Shown here: piece after piece, positions 8,180 through 15,812 of the stretch
Layout: every line of letters begins with the position of its first letter
Position numbering within the stretch: the stretch's first letter is position 1
Made by a program: the position numbers and the translations under genes
The notes under the pieces: model-generated
Told to the model about the DNA's origin: nothing
What the model saw: only the letters and a program-made list of their open reading frames with translations
Databases searched by the model: none
NCBI GenBank assembly: GCA_041394725.1
Contig: JAWKHR010000052.1
Location: 1-42,816 of the forward strand
Length of the DNA: 42,816 bases
Direction of reading: 5' to 3'
DNA from: JAWKHR01 sp041394725
Lineage (GTDB): Bacteria > Acidobacteriota > Vicinamibacteria > Vicinamibacterales > SCN-69-37

Positions 8180-9862
8180 TCAGCGCGGGGGCCCGAACAG
8201 CCAGCCCGCGCCGACCGAGAACTGGATGCCGTGATAGTTGCTCGGCCAGGTCGGCCCGCCGAACGCGGGCACCATGTTGTACGCGCCCTTGAACGTCAGC
8301 GCGATCGATCGATTCAGGTGCACGTCCACGCCCGAACCGACCTGCAGGCCGAGCGTGGACGCCCGCTGGATCCGCCCGCCCTCGCCGCGGGTGACGACGA
8401 CCGCGCCGCCGGTGACGAAGGGCTTGAACCGCCGGTCCTGCGATCGCGGGATCGGATTCCACTGCAGCGTCAGCGGGATGGCCAGCCCGCCAATGATGTC
8501 CTGGTCCGCGTCGGCGCCGTACGCCTCGACGCCGGCGGCCACGGCCCAGCGTTCGGTCAGGTAGCGGCTCACCTGGAGGCCGCCGAAGAGGTCGAACCGG
8601 CCGAAGACGGAGCCGCGGTGTCCCCAGAGGCCGTTGACGAACGACACGCGCGTGCGGCCGTCGACCGCGTACGGCATCCAGTCGCTGCCGCGCAGGCGCG
8701 TGGGTTCCGTTGCGGTCGGCGCGAACGCCCGCGCGTCGAGCCGGGCGGGTTCGCCGGCCGCCGCCTGTGCGCGGGCGGCGAATGCCCGGCGATCGCGCTC
8801 GAGCTGCACGTCGTATCGCCCGGGATCCACGCCGATCTCCACGGCCCGGCCGGCGGCCTTCTGCAGCTCGGCCACCAGCTGGCGCGCGCCGTTGCGCACG
8901 AACACCCGGCCCTCGACGTCCTCACCCAGCACGATCGCGGTCGTCGTCTGCCGCATGTCGGTCATCACGACGTCGCCGGTGCCCGTGAGGCTGATGTCGT
9001 AGGACGGGTGCTGCGCGCCGCCCGTGGTCCCGATCGTGGTGCCGAGCGTCTCGGAGAACGCGAACTGGTAGGCCTCGCTGAGCGTCACCCGCCCGTCGCC
9101 CGAGAGATCGGCCGCGCCGCGGAATCCCGAGATCAGGTAGTGCGTGAAGTAGGACGCGCCGATGCGATCCGATTCCTGCGCGGCCTCGGTCGCCGCGCTC
9201 GACGTCAGGAACGCGTGGCCCCGCATCGCCGACGCGCCGTCGATCGTGAACGGGCGACGCGCCGTGCCGCCCTTGAGGCGGGTGAACGCGCCCGACGCGC
9301 ACGCGTCGAGCACCGCGATCCGCACGTCGGCCGGCATCTCGTCGAGCTTGTCGCGCAGGCTCCGATAGGACACGCGGTCCTCGCCGAGCAGCAGGCCCTT
9401 CTCGTCCGCGTGCCCGGAGTAATAGAGGACGACCTCGGTGCGACCGACCGATGCGCCGCCCGCGCGCTTCGTCGCGACCACGCGCGCGCCGAGATCGTCG
9501 AGCGCGTCGAGGAGCTGCCGCAGCGTCGGCTGCTCCAGCACGGTCTGGTTGGCGGGGGCCACGCCGCCCAGCTCCAGCATGACCTCCGCGAAGCGGCGCG
9601 CGTCGCTCACCGCGTAGCGCAGCCGTGGCCGGTCCGCGCCGCCGTCGTTGGCGCCGATGATGAGCGTATGGCGCTGGAGCACGGCCAGCCCGGCGGGCGC
9701 CGTGGCCCCCGGGCCGGCAGGGGCGGTCGCAGGAGCGTGCACGCTCGCCGGGTGCGCGGCCACCTGCGCGCGTGCCGGCGTGGCGTGGCCGACGATCGCA
9801 AACGCGACGGTGGCGGTGGCGGCGGCGAGGATCGATCGGAGGGCCGACTGCAGCTTGGACAT
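8180..9862 (-). CDS. Exported caspase-family (C14) protease fused to a C-terminal outer-membrane beta-barrel
   Basis: 560 residues from ATG 9862. Residues 1-32 are a Sec signal peptide (…ATPARA-Q). Residues ~65-300 are a caspase-like p20 fold: HTLIIGAND, then LRYAVSDARRFAEVM, catalytic His151 in LYYSGHADEKG and catalytic Cys188 in VLDACASGAF. A DLSGDGRVTLSEAYQFAF segment is EF-hand/dockerin-like. Residues ~320-400 form a PEGA-like linker (DVEGRVFVRNGARQ, DPGRYDVQLERD). From ~430 onward the sequence alternates in strand pattern with GLQVSRYLTERWAVAAGVEAYG, KPFVTGGAVVV, GLQVGSGVDVHL and a terminal FSVGAGWLFG, which reads as a beta-barrel. It lies 11 nt after the anti-sigma gene. The caspase call is solid; the barrel is inferred from pattern. 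Confidence 0.85.
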   Translation of the reverse strand: MSKLQSALRSILAAATATVAFAIVGHATPARAQVAAHPASVHAPATAPAGPGATAPAGLAVLQRHTLIIGANDGGADRPRLRYAVSDARRFAEVMLELGGVAPANQTVLEQPTLRQLLDALDDLGARVVATKRAGGASVGRTEVVLYYSGHADEKGLLLGEDRVSYRSLRDKLDEMPADVRIAVLDACASGAFTRLKGGTARRPFTIDGASAMRGHAFLTSSAATEAAQESDRIGASYFTHYLISGFRGAADLSGDGRVTLSEAYQFAFSETLGTTIGTTGGAQHPSYDISLTGTGDVVMTDMRQTTTAIVLGEDVEGRVFVRNGARQLVAELQKAAGRAVEIGVDPGRYDVQLERDRRAFAARAQAAAGEPARLDARAFAPTATEPTRLRGSDWMPYAVDGRTRVSFVNGLWGHRGSVFGRFDLFGGLQVSRYLTERWAVAAGVEAYGADADQDIIGGLAIPLTLQWNPIPRSQDRRFKPFVTGGAVVVTRGEGGRIQRASTLGLQVGSGVDVHLNRSIALTFKGAYNMVPAFGGPTWPSNYHGIQFSVGAGWLFGPPR

Positions 9863-9873
9863 GACTCGCTTCC

Positions 9874-10719
9874 TCAGAACACTTTCTTCAGCAGGAACGA
9901 CGTCTGCGCGAGCCCATCGGGCAGCCGCAGCGTGTCCGGCGGATCGGCCGACGCGCCATGCGCCGCGGCCTCCGCCGCCTCGATCACGGCCTCCACGTCG
10001 AAGGCCGCGTCGCTCGTGATCAGGAAGAACCGCTCGTACCGCGGCGCGTCGTCCAGCTCGTAGGCCGAAGCGAGCGGCGTCGCGTCGCCGGGTGCGAGCG
10101 GAACCGCGGTGGATCCGGTGACCGGCAGGTGCCGCGTCACCACGCCGCGTCCGTCGATCGAGACGATGACGCCGAAGCGCGGCGTCGCGGCGCGGTAGGC
10201 CACGCGCACTACGTCGCCGGCACGAGCGGCGTCGCCGTCGGTGAGCAGTTCGCTCGACGCGCCCACCTGGCGGTAGACCAGCAACGCCGCCGCGTCGCCC
10301 TTCACGCGCACGGTGGCGTCGCCCGCGCCGGCGACGCCTGGCGCCGCGGCGCCAGCCGCGACCCCGCCGCCTGCGTCGCCCGCGGTGTCGTGCGGGCTCC
10401 CGCCCGGACGCCACGGTCCCATCGTCCACGCGGTCAACGACACGGCGACGACGGCGGCGCCGGCCAGCGCGAACCAGCCGGGCACGGGCGACACCCGTCC
10501 CCCTCCTGAGGCGCGTCCGGCCAGCGCGCGTTCGAGCACGGCGCTGCCGTGACGCGCGGCGAACTCGCGATCGGACGCGTCGAGCGCCGCAATCCGCGCC
10601 CGAAGCGCCGGGTCGGCCGCGACCCGGGCCTGGACGCGCGCGGCCTCGGCCGCGGGCAGCTCGTCCAGCCGATACCGCTCGAGCGTCAGGTCCGACAGCG
10701 GCAGGGTTTCGTTGGTCAT
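9874..10719 (-). CDS. Transmembrane anti-sigma factor with ActD/DUF4384-like periplasmic domain
   Basis: 281 residues. The N-terminus (LERYRLDELPAAEAARVQARVAADPALRARIAAL) is a helical anti-sigma-like domain without the HxxxCxxC zinc motif. One membrane helix follows at ~85-105 (WFALAGAAVVAVSLTAW), then a Gly/Ala-rich linker and a periplasmic beta domain (LLVYRQVG, DVVRVAYRAATPRFGVIVSI, DDAPRYERFFLITSD, FDVEAVIEAA). The latter resembles the surface-responding domain of ActD-like/DUF4384 proteins that accompany bacterial caspases. The ATG overlaps the sigma-factor stop by 4 nt (10716-10719), and the caspase gene starts 11 nt after its stop. It probably holds the sigma factor at the membrane until an envelope signal arrives (inference). 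Confidence 0.75.
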   Translation of the reverse strand: MTNETLPLSDLTLERYRLDELPAAEAARVQARVAADPALRARIAALDASDREFAARHGSAVLERALAGRASGGGRVSPVPGWFALAGAAVVAVSLTAWTMGPWRPGGSPHDTAGDAGGGVAAGAAAPGVAGAGDATVRVKGDAAALLVYRQVGASSELLTDGDAARAGDVVRVAYRAATPRFGVIVSIDGRGVVTRHLPVTGSTAVPLAPGDATPLASAYELDDAPRYERFFLITSDAAFDVEAVIEAAEAAAHGASADPPDTLRLPDGLAQTSFLLKKVF

Positions 10720-11216
10720 CGCGACATCTCTTTCAGCGATCCACGCAGTCGTCGCAGGCGCTTCCGGACGCCGGACACGGACAGGCCGGTCGCCTCGGCG
10801 ACTTCCTCCAGCGTCAGGCCGTCCACGTAGTGGAGGACGGCCATCGTCCGGCTCGACTCGGGCTCGCGGCCGAACAGCCGGTCCAGCAGCAATCGCGCTT
10901 CGGATTGGCCACCGGGCCGACCCGCGCAGGCGATCCGGTAGATCAGCCCGTCGTCATCGTCGCCGTCGGTCCGATGTCCTTCGGGCCGGCGGCCGCGGTC
11001 GCGAATCCGGTTCAGGCACACGTTGGTGGCCATCCGGAACAGCAGGCTCGACGGGTACTGGCCGTCGAGCCGGTCGCGCCGCTCGACGAGGCGCACGAAC
11101 ACGTCCTGACAGGCGTCGAGCGCCTCGCCCTCGTCGCGAAGCAGCCGCCTGCAGCGCCGGAGCACCATGCCCCCGTATCGGCGGCACAGATCGCCGACGT
11201 CCAACGCCCCGGTCAT
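10716..11216 (-). CDS. ECF-type RNA polymerase sigma factor
   Basis: 166 residues from ATG 11216. Region 2 is recognisable in DEGEALDACQDVFVRLVERRD and SSLLFRMATNVCLNRIRDRGRR; region 4 in VLHYVDGLTLEEVAEATGLSVSGVRKRLRRLRGSL, a helix-turn-helix. A short Asp-rich linker lies between them. The frame is open upstream to 11360, but that extension has no sigma features and enters repeat DNA. It heads the operon sigma - anti-sigma - caspase - barrel, which it probably autoregulates; I could not identify the target promoter motif. Confidence 0.88.
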   Translation of the reverse strand: MTGALDVGDLCRRYGGMVLRRCRRLLRDEGEALDACQDVFVRLVERRDRLDGQYPSSLLFRMATNVCLNRIRDRGRRPEGHRTDGDDDDGLIYRIACAGRPGGQSEARLLLDRLFGREPESSRTMAVLHYVDGLTLEEVAEATGLSVSGVRKRLRRLRGSLKEMSR

Positions 11217-11355
11217 GCTGTGGGTGGAACACCGATTGTCGGCGGATCTGTCACCCGATGGCGCCCTGACGAAGCGCAGCGCGCGGGCATCGGACCTGGA
11301 GACGGCCATATCCCGGCTTTGACGGGCGGAAGGGCCGGGGGGTGGCCGGAGGGCG

Positions 11356-11868
11356 GGCACTGGGAACTGGGGAGATCACGGTCGGCGCTCGGCGCTCGGC
11401 GCCTCGATGTCGGGCACTGGGCGTCAGGCACTGGGCACTAGGGAGATCACGGTCGGCGGGGAACGGCGCTGGTCGGCGTTCGGCCTTCGGCGTTCGGGCG
11501 CCTCGATGTCGGGCACTGGGCGTCAGGCACTGGGCACTGGGGAGATCACCGTCGGCGGGGCGTTGACGCTGGTCGGCGTTCGGCGCTCGGCGTCAGGCGC
11601 CTCGATGTCGGCGCTAGGCCGGCGTGTGCCGGGCGGCGGTGACTGGGACGGGCGCGCGGGTGCTCGGCGCCCAGAGCGCCTCGATGTCGGCGCTGGGCAT
11701 CGGCACTGGGCACTGGGGAGATCACGGTCGGCGGGGCGCTGACGCTGGTCGGCGTTCGGTGCTCGGCAGCTCGAGCGCCTCAATGTCGGGCACTGGGCAT
11801 TGGGCATTGGGCACTGGGGGAGATCGCGGTCGGCGGGGCGCTGCCGCTCGTCGGCGGCTCAGCACGTG
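11356..11868. repeat. Cluster of tandem copies of the dispersed intergenic repeat
   Basis: About five head-to-tail units of the GCGCCTCGATGTCGGGCAC / CACTGGGGAGATCACGGTCGG type (starting near 11356, 11401, 11499, 11677, 11773). One is interrupted at 11619-11656 by a fragment of the inverted-arm element (GCGGCGGTGACTGGGACGGG). Heptamer runs are CGGCGCT at 11383-11403 and GGGCACT/GGGCATT at 11788-11820. Units differ by small indels, so they are diverged rather than recent copies. No gene is visible here; 11217-11355 is the leader and promoter region of the sigma operon. Confidence 0.85.
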
Positions 11869-11871
11869 CCT

Positions 11872-12100
11872 CGCCGACACCCTGCGCGCCGGTGAGGCCG
11901 GGTGTGCGGGCGGCGGTGACTGGGACGGGCGCGCGGGCGACAGGTCGAAAACCGGGGCGGAGGGGCGCGCCGGCAGCCCGCGGCGCGTCCGCCCCTTGCG
12001 GACCGCCGCGACGCAGTCTGGCCGCCAAGCGGACGGAGCCCGGTTTTCCGCGTGCTCCTGGACCGCCGCCCGCACACGGCCTCGCCGGCGCGCAGATTTC
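11872..12100. repeat. Inverted-arm structured repeat element, copy B
   Basis: The left arm (11872-11936) is nearly identical to copy A. The nested stem AAAACCGGGGC at 11948-11958 faces GCCCGGTTTT at 12038-12047 (one C lost), and the right arm is truncated (12051-12095). The internal GTCCGC...GCGGAC hairpin is conserved. Confidence 0.8.
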
Positions 12101-12117
12101 GGCGGCAGCGTGCGACA

Positions 12118-12262
12118 GCCACGGCCGGCGGCCCGCGGCGCGTCCGCCCCTTGCGGACCGCCGCGACACGCGGAAGTCTGGCCGCCAAGCGGACGGAGCC
12201 CCGGTTTTCCCGCGCCCGCGCCCTGGAACCGCCGCCCGCACACCCGCCCTCGCCGGCGCGCG
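12118..12262. repeat. Inverted-arm element, copy B', core plus right arm only
   Basis: Repeats the core (GTCCGCCCCTTGCGGAC, CCGCGACACGCGG, AAGCGGACGGAGCCCCGG) and right arm (ACCGCCGCCCGCACACC) of copy A almost exactly but lacks the left arm. It sits immediately after copy B, so it looks like a partial tandem duplication. It ends about 37 nt before the racemase reading frame. Confidence 0.8.
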
Positions 12263-12298
12263 CATTCGGCGCGTGCGACAGGCACGGCGCCGAGGAGG

Positions 12299-12995
12299 TC
12301 AGCCCGGGAATGCCCGCGCGACGATCGCGTCGACGTGCAGGACCGTGGTGTCGAGCAGCGGCAGGCCGATCGCCGGTCGCGTCGCGCAGCAGGAGCGGCA
12401 GCTCCGTGCCGCCGAGGATCACGCCGTCGATGCCGTCCTGGTCCGCCATGCGATCGATGAGGTCCACCATCCGCACGCGGGTCTCGGGCAGGAAGCGGCC
12501 GGCGAGCAGCTCGCCCACGTACTTCTCGTGCACGAACGCGCGGTCCTCGTCACTCGGCCGGACGATGGTGAGGCCGGCGGGCGCGAAGTCGCGCTCGAAG
12601 AATCCGCCCTCCATGGTGAACTTCGTGCCGAGAAGCGCGAGGCGCTGGAGCCCCTGCGCCGCGGCGGCGTCGCGCGCCGCGTGCACGATGCTCACGAGCG
12701 GGATCGACACGGCCGTGGCGACCTGGTCGAACACGATGTGCGGGGTGTTGGCGGAGAGGAAGCCGAAGTCGGCGCCGGCGCGCTCCAGCGTCCGGACCGC
12801 GTCGATCACGTACCCGGCCATCGCGTCCCACTCGCCGCGCCCGGCCCACGCCAGCGCGAGGCGGACGTCGATGCTGTTGATCACGATGCCGGGAAGATCC
12901 CCCGGCGCGGCGCGGGCGACCAGCTTCTCGTGCAGCCGCTTGTAGTAGTCCACCGTGGATTCCGGACCGATCCCGCCAACCATCCCGATGACCAT
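12299..12995 (-). pseudogene. Aspartate/glutamate racemase-family gene with a 1-nt frameshift
   Basis: From ATG 12995 (upstream GGGAG) the frame reads VIGMVGGIGPESTVDYYKRL, FGFLSANTPHIVFD and DGVILGGTELPLLLRDAT, a clear Asp/Glu racemase-family protein. Near 12375-12385 the frame is lost. Shifting by one base gives AIGLPLLDTTVLHVDAIVARAFPG and a stop at 12299, the expected C-terminus, for ~231 residues in total, the family length. The unshifted frame runs into repeats. One extra G in a GGCGATCGGC context would explain it, either a real lesion or an assembly error. Both positions that carry catalytic Cys in classical racemases are non-Cys here (S-A-N-T and G-G-T-E), as in some relatives, so activity is uncertain even if intact. 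Confidence 0.8.
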
Positions 12996-13054
12996 CGATG
13001 CGTTCTCCCGCCGCCCACCGCGCGGCACCTCCATTCTCGCGCGGAAGAGCGGAA

Positions 13055-13192
13055 GCCTCCATGTCGGGCACTGGGCACTAGGGAGATCACGGTCGGCGGG
13101 GCGCTGACGCTGGTCGGCGTTCGGCGCTCGGCGCTCCGCACGCGCCGCGCCGACACCCTGCGCGCCGGAGAGGCCGGGCGTGCGATCGCACG
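13055..13192. repeat. Dispersed repeat unit followed by a left-arm fragment
   Basis: One copy of the ATGTCGGGCACTGGGCAC / GAGATCACGGTCGGCGGGG unit (13062-13135) is followed by a truncated left arm of the inverted-arm element (GCCGACACCCTGCGCGCC, 13150-13190). It fills most of the gap between the racemase start and the amidase stop, reproducing the unit-then-arm order of copies A and B. Confidence 0.8.
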
Positions 13193-13221
13193 CAGCTCGG
13201 CGCGGCAAGCGCCGCCGTGGC

Positions 13222-14787
13222 CTACCGGAACTCGCGCGGGATCCGCGGCGCCAGGACGGGCGGGCGCCGGTGGCGGGTGGCCTGTTCGTAGGCGTTGGCG
13301 ATGCCGAGCAGCTTGGCGTCGGACCACGAGCCGCCCATCAGCGACAGGCCCATCGGCAGCATGTCGGCCGAGAAGCCCATCGGCACGGTGATCGCGGGCA
13401 GCCCGGCGGCGCTGGCGAAGCGCGCCGGCTGGCCCGACTCCTCGAGCACGATGTTGGACGCGAGCTGCGGCTGCTGCGTCCACGTCGGGTAGATCAGGAC
13501 GTCCACCCGGGCCCGGGCCATCGCGGCCTTCAGCGACCAGGCGACCTTCTCGCGATAGGCCGCGTTGGCCTCGCACGCCTTGCTGCCGGGGCCGTCCTGC
13601 TCGCCCGCTTCCATCTCGCGGAGGTTCTCTTCGATCGACGGGTCGTAGCGGGCGCCGCGGACGATCTCGGTGAGGCTGTGGACCTTCACGCGATTACCCT
13701 GTTCCTCGAGGAACTTGTTCAGGTCGTACTTCAGGCCGTGGCAGCCCTCGGCCTCGGGCGCCGGCGCCACGCGCTCGAGCGGGACCGACGAGACGATCGT
13801 GGCGCCCATGCTCTTCAGGTCCGCGAGCGCGCGGTCGAACGCCTTCGCGATCTGCGGGTCCATCTTGAGCGGGTCTGCTTCCCAGGCCTGGCGGAGCACG
13901 CCGATCCGGACGCCGTCCAATCCGGCGTCCAGGAACGCGTCCATCTGTGGCATCTCGGGAAGCGCCTCGAGCGCGTCGGTGGACGGATCCTGGTCGTCCG
14001 GTCCGATCAGCACGTTCAGCACCGCGGCGACGTCCTCGACGGTCCGCGCCATCGGGCCGACGACGTCGGACTGCGTATCGACCGGGATGGTCCCCGTCCG
14101 GCTCGTCAGCCCCATCGTCGGCCGGAAGCCGACGATGGCGGCGTGGGAGGCGGGGCCGCGGACGGAGCCGCCGGTGTCGGTGCCGAGGCCGACCAGCCCG
14201 AAGTTGGCGGCCAGGGCGACCGCCGTGCCGCCGCTCGACCCGGCGGGCACGCGGTTGGGATCGTAGGCGTTCTTCGTCCGGCCGTGCACCCGGTTCACGG
14301 TGTTGAGCGCGTTGAGCGCCAGCTCGGACATGTTGGACTTGGCCAGGATGATTGCGCCGGCCGCCTTCAGCCGCGCAATCGCGGTCGCATCCCGTTCGGG
14401 CACGAAGCCCCGCAGCGACTGCGACCCGCCGTTGGTCTCCCAGCCCTTCGTCTCGATGTTGTCCTTCACGATGACCGGCACGCAGTGCAGCGGCCCGGTC
14501 AGCCCGCCCTCGGCGAACAGCAGGTCCAGGTGATCCGCCTCGCTGAGCGCGTCGGGGTTCACGCTGGTGATGGCGTTCAGCGACGGCCCTTGCTGGTCGT
14601 ACTTCTCGATGCGGGCCAGGTAGCTCTCGACGAGTTGCCGGCAGGTCAGGTCGCCGCTCCGGAACGCGGAGTGCACCTGGCCGATGGTGGTCTCTTCGAG
14701 GACGAACCGGCGTTCGACGTTCGAGCTGGCGAGGACGCCCCCGGTCAGGACCAGGGACAGGACGAGCGTGGTGCGGAACACGTGCAA
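13222..14787 (-). CDS. Exported amidase (amidase signature family, GatA-like fold)
   Basis: 521 residues using TTG 14787, which has AAGGAG 10 nt upstream and gives a good signal peptide (FRTTLVLSLVLTGGVLASS); GTG 14781 is the alternative. The Ser-cisSer-Lys triad is visible: Lys108 in VPVIVKDNIETKG, cis-Ser ~185 in PAGSSGGTAVALA and nucleophile Ser208 in GTDTGGSVRGPA. The C-terminal AGLPAITVPMGF segment is also typical. Such secreted amidases hydrolyse carboxamides; the substrate is unknown. Export makes a role in tRNA-dependent amidation very unlikely. It is co-directional with, and upstream of, the racemase-family gene but separated from it by repeats. Confidence 0.88.
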   Translation of the reverse strand: MHVFRTTLVLSLVLTGGVLASSNVERRFVLEETTIGQVHSAFRSGDLTCRQLVESYLARIEKYDQQGPSLNAITSVNPDALSEADHLDLLFAEGGLTGPLHCVPVIVKDNIETKGWETNGGSQSLRGFVPERDATAIARLKAAGAIILAKSNMSELALNALNTVNRVHGRTKNAYDPNRVPAGSSGGTAVALAANFGLVGLGTDTGGSVRGPASHAAIVGFRPTMGLTSRTGTIPVDTQSDVVGPMARTVEDVAAVLNVLIGPDDQDPSTDALEALPEMPQMDAFLDAGLDGVRIGVLRQAWEADPLKMDPQIAKAFDRALADLKSMGATIVSSVPLERVAPAPEAEGCHGLKYDLNKFLEEQGNRVKVHSLTEIVRGARYDPSIEENLREMEAGEQDGPGSKACEANAAYREKVAWSLKAAMARARVDVLIYPTWTQQPQLASNIVLEESGQPARFASAAGLPAITVPMGFSADMLPMGLSLMGGSWSDAKLLGIANAYEQATRHRRPPVLAPRIPREFR

Positions 14788-14880
14788 GGTCGTCGTTCTC
14801 CTTGCTGTCCTACGCCGGTGACGGGGCGGGTGTTTCGTGGGGGTTACGCCCGGGGGTAGTAGCATTGGCGCGTAGTGCTC

Positions 14881-15810
14881 ATGACGATTCTGTCGAGATA
14901 CACCACCCGTGTATGTGCGACAGCCGCCCGCCGGTGTGCGGCCACGATGGCGATAACGATCGCCGTCGCCGGCGCCCGGGCCGGGACCGCGCCGCAGCAG
15001 GCGACGTTCCGCGGCGACGTGCAGACGGTCGCCGTCTACGCGACCGTCCGCGGTCCCGACGGCCGGCTCGTGACGTCCCTCGGCCGCGACGACTTCCGGA
15101 TCCTGGAGGACGGGCGGCCCACGGAGATCACGGTCTTCTCGAACGAGGTCCAGCCGATCACCGTCGCCGCCCTGCTGGACACGAGCGACAGCATGGGTGG
15201 CGAGATCGCGCGGGTGAAGGCGGCCGCCGGACCGTTCATCGACGCGCTGCTGCCGGCGGACCGGGTCCGGTTCGGGACCTTCGGGCGTGAGATCGCGCTG
15301 AGCCCCCTGCTGACCGGCGACAAGGCGGTGCTCCGGCGCGTCGTCCGCGAGGAGATCTGGCCGGTCGAGCATTCGCCGGTCTGGACGGCGCTCGAGGCGG
15401 CCATGCGGTCGCTCGAGGCCGAGGCCGGACGCCGCGTCGTGCTGACGCTCAGCGACGGTGAGGACCGCTGCTCGGACCGGCTCTCGTTCCGCTGCGTGAG
15501 CCTGGACGAGGTCCGCGAGCGGGCGGTCGGCGACGGTTTCATGGTCTACGCCGTGGACGTGCAGGGCGCGGGCGCCGGACGCAGCCTGCGCCGGCTGGCC
15601 GAGGACACCGGCGGCGGCCACTACGCGCTGCGCCGCGACGCCGACCTCGGCCGCGCCTTCGCCGACATCGTCGACGAGCTGCATCATCAGTACCTGCTCG
15701 GCTTCGTGCCCGCGGCGCTCGACGGCAGGGAGCACGCGATCGAGGTCCAGGTGGCCGGCGGACTGACCGCACGCGCACGCAGGAGCTACGTCGCGAGAGG
15801 GCGGCACTGA
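14881..15810 (+). CDS. VWA-domain protein (acidobacterial VWFA-related type)
   Basis: 309 residues from ATG 14881. A hydrophobic stretch around residues 21-35 (ATMAITIAVAGARAG) suggests export; ATG 14947 would give a tidier signal. The VWFA-related hallmark VYATVRGPDGRLVTSLGRDDFRILEDG is followed by VTVAALLDTSDSMGG, an intact MIDAS (DxSxS), then VVLTLSDGEDRCSD and a C-terminal YLLGFVPAALDGREHAIEVQV. These metal-binding adhesion-type domains mediate protein contacts in the periplasm or on the surface. The next gene starts 2 nt after its stop and is also VWA-like, so they form a pair. It diverges from the amidase across a 93-nt gap. Confidence 0.85.
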   Translation: MTILSRYTTRVCATAARRCAATMAITIAVAGARAGTAPQQATFRGDVQTVAVYATVRGPDGRLVTSLGRDDFRILEDGRPTEITVFSNEVQPITVAALLDTSDSMGGEIARVKAAAGPFIDALLPADRVRFGTFGREIALSPLLTGDKAVLRRVVREEIWPVEHSPVWTALEAAMRSLEAEAGRRVVLTLSDGEDRCSDRLSFRCVSLDEVRERAVGDGFMVYAVDVQGAGAGRSLRRLAEDTGGGHYALRRDADLGRAFADIVDELHHQYLLGFVPAALDGREHAIEVQVAGGLTARARRSYVARGRH

Positions 15811-15812
15811 CC

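Noticed and set aside
7817..10063. Long plus-strand open frame opposite the caspase operon
   Set aside because: It is an Arg/Ala/Gly-rich shadow typical of high-GC antisense frames. The minus strand holds recognisable sigma, anti-sigma and caspase domains.
11217..11360. Longer N-terminus for the sigma factor
   Set aside because: No sigma features are present in the extension and it enters repeat DNA; ATG 11216 gives the usual ECF length.
11356..11868. Possible CRISPR array
   Set aside because: The repeats are tandem without unique equal-length spacers, units vary in length, and no cas gene is present.
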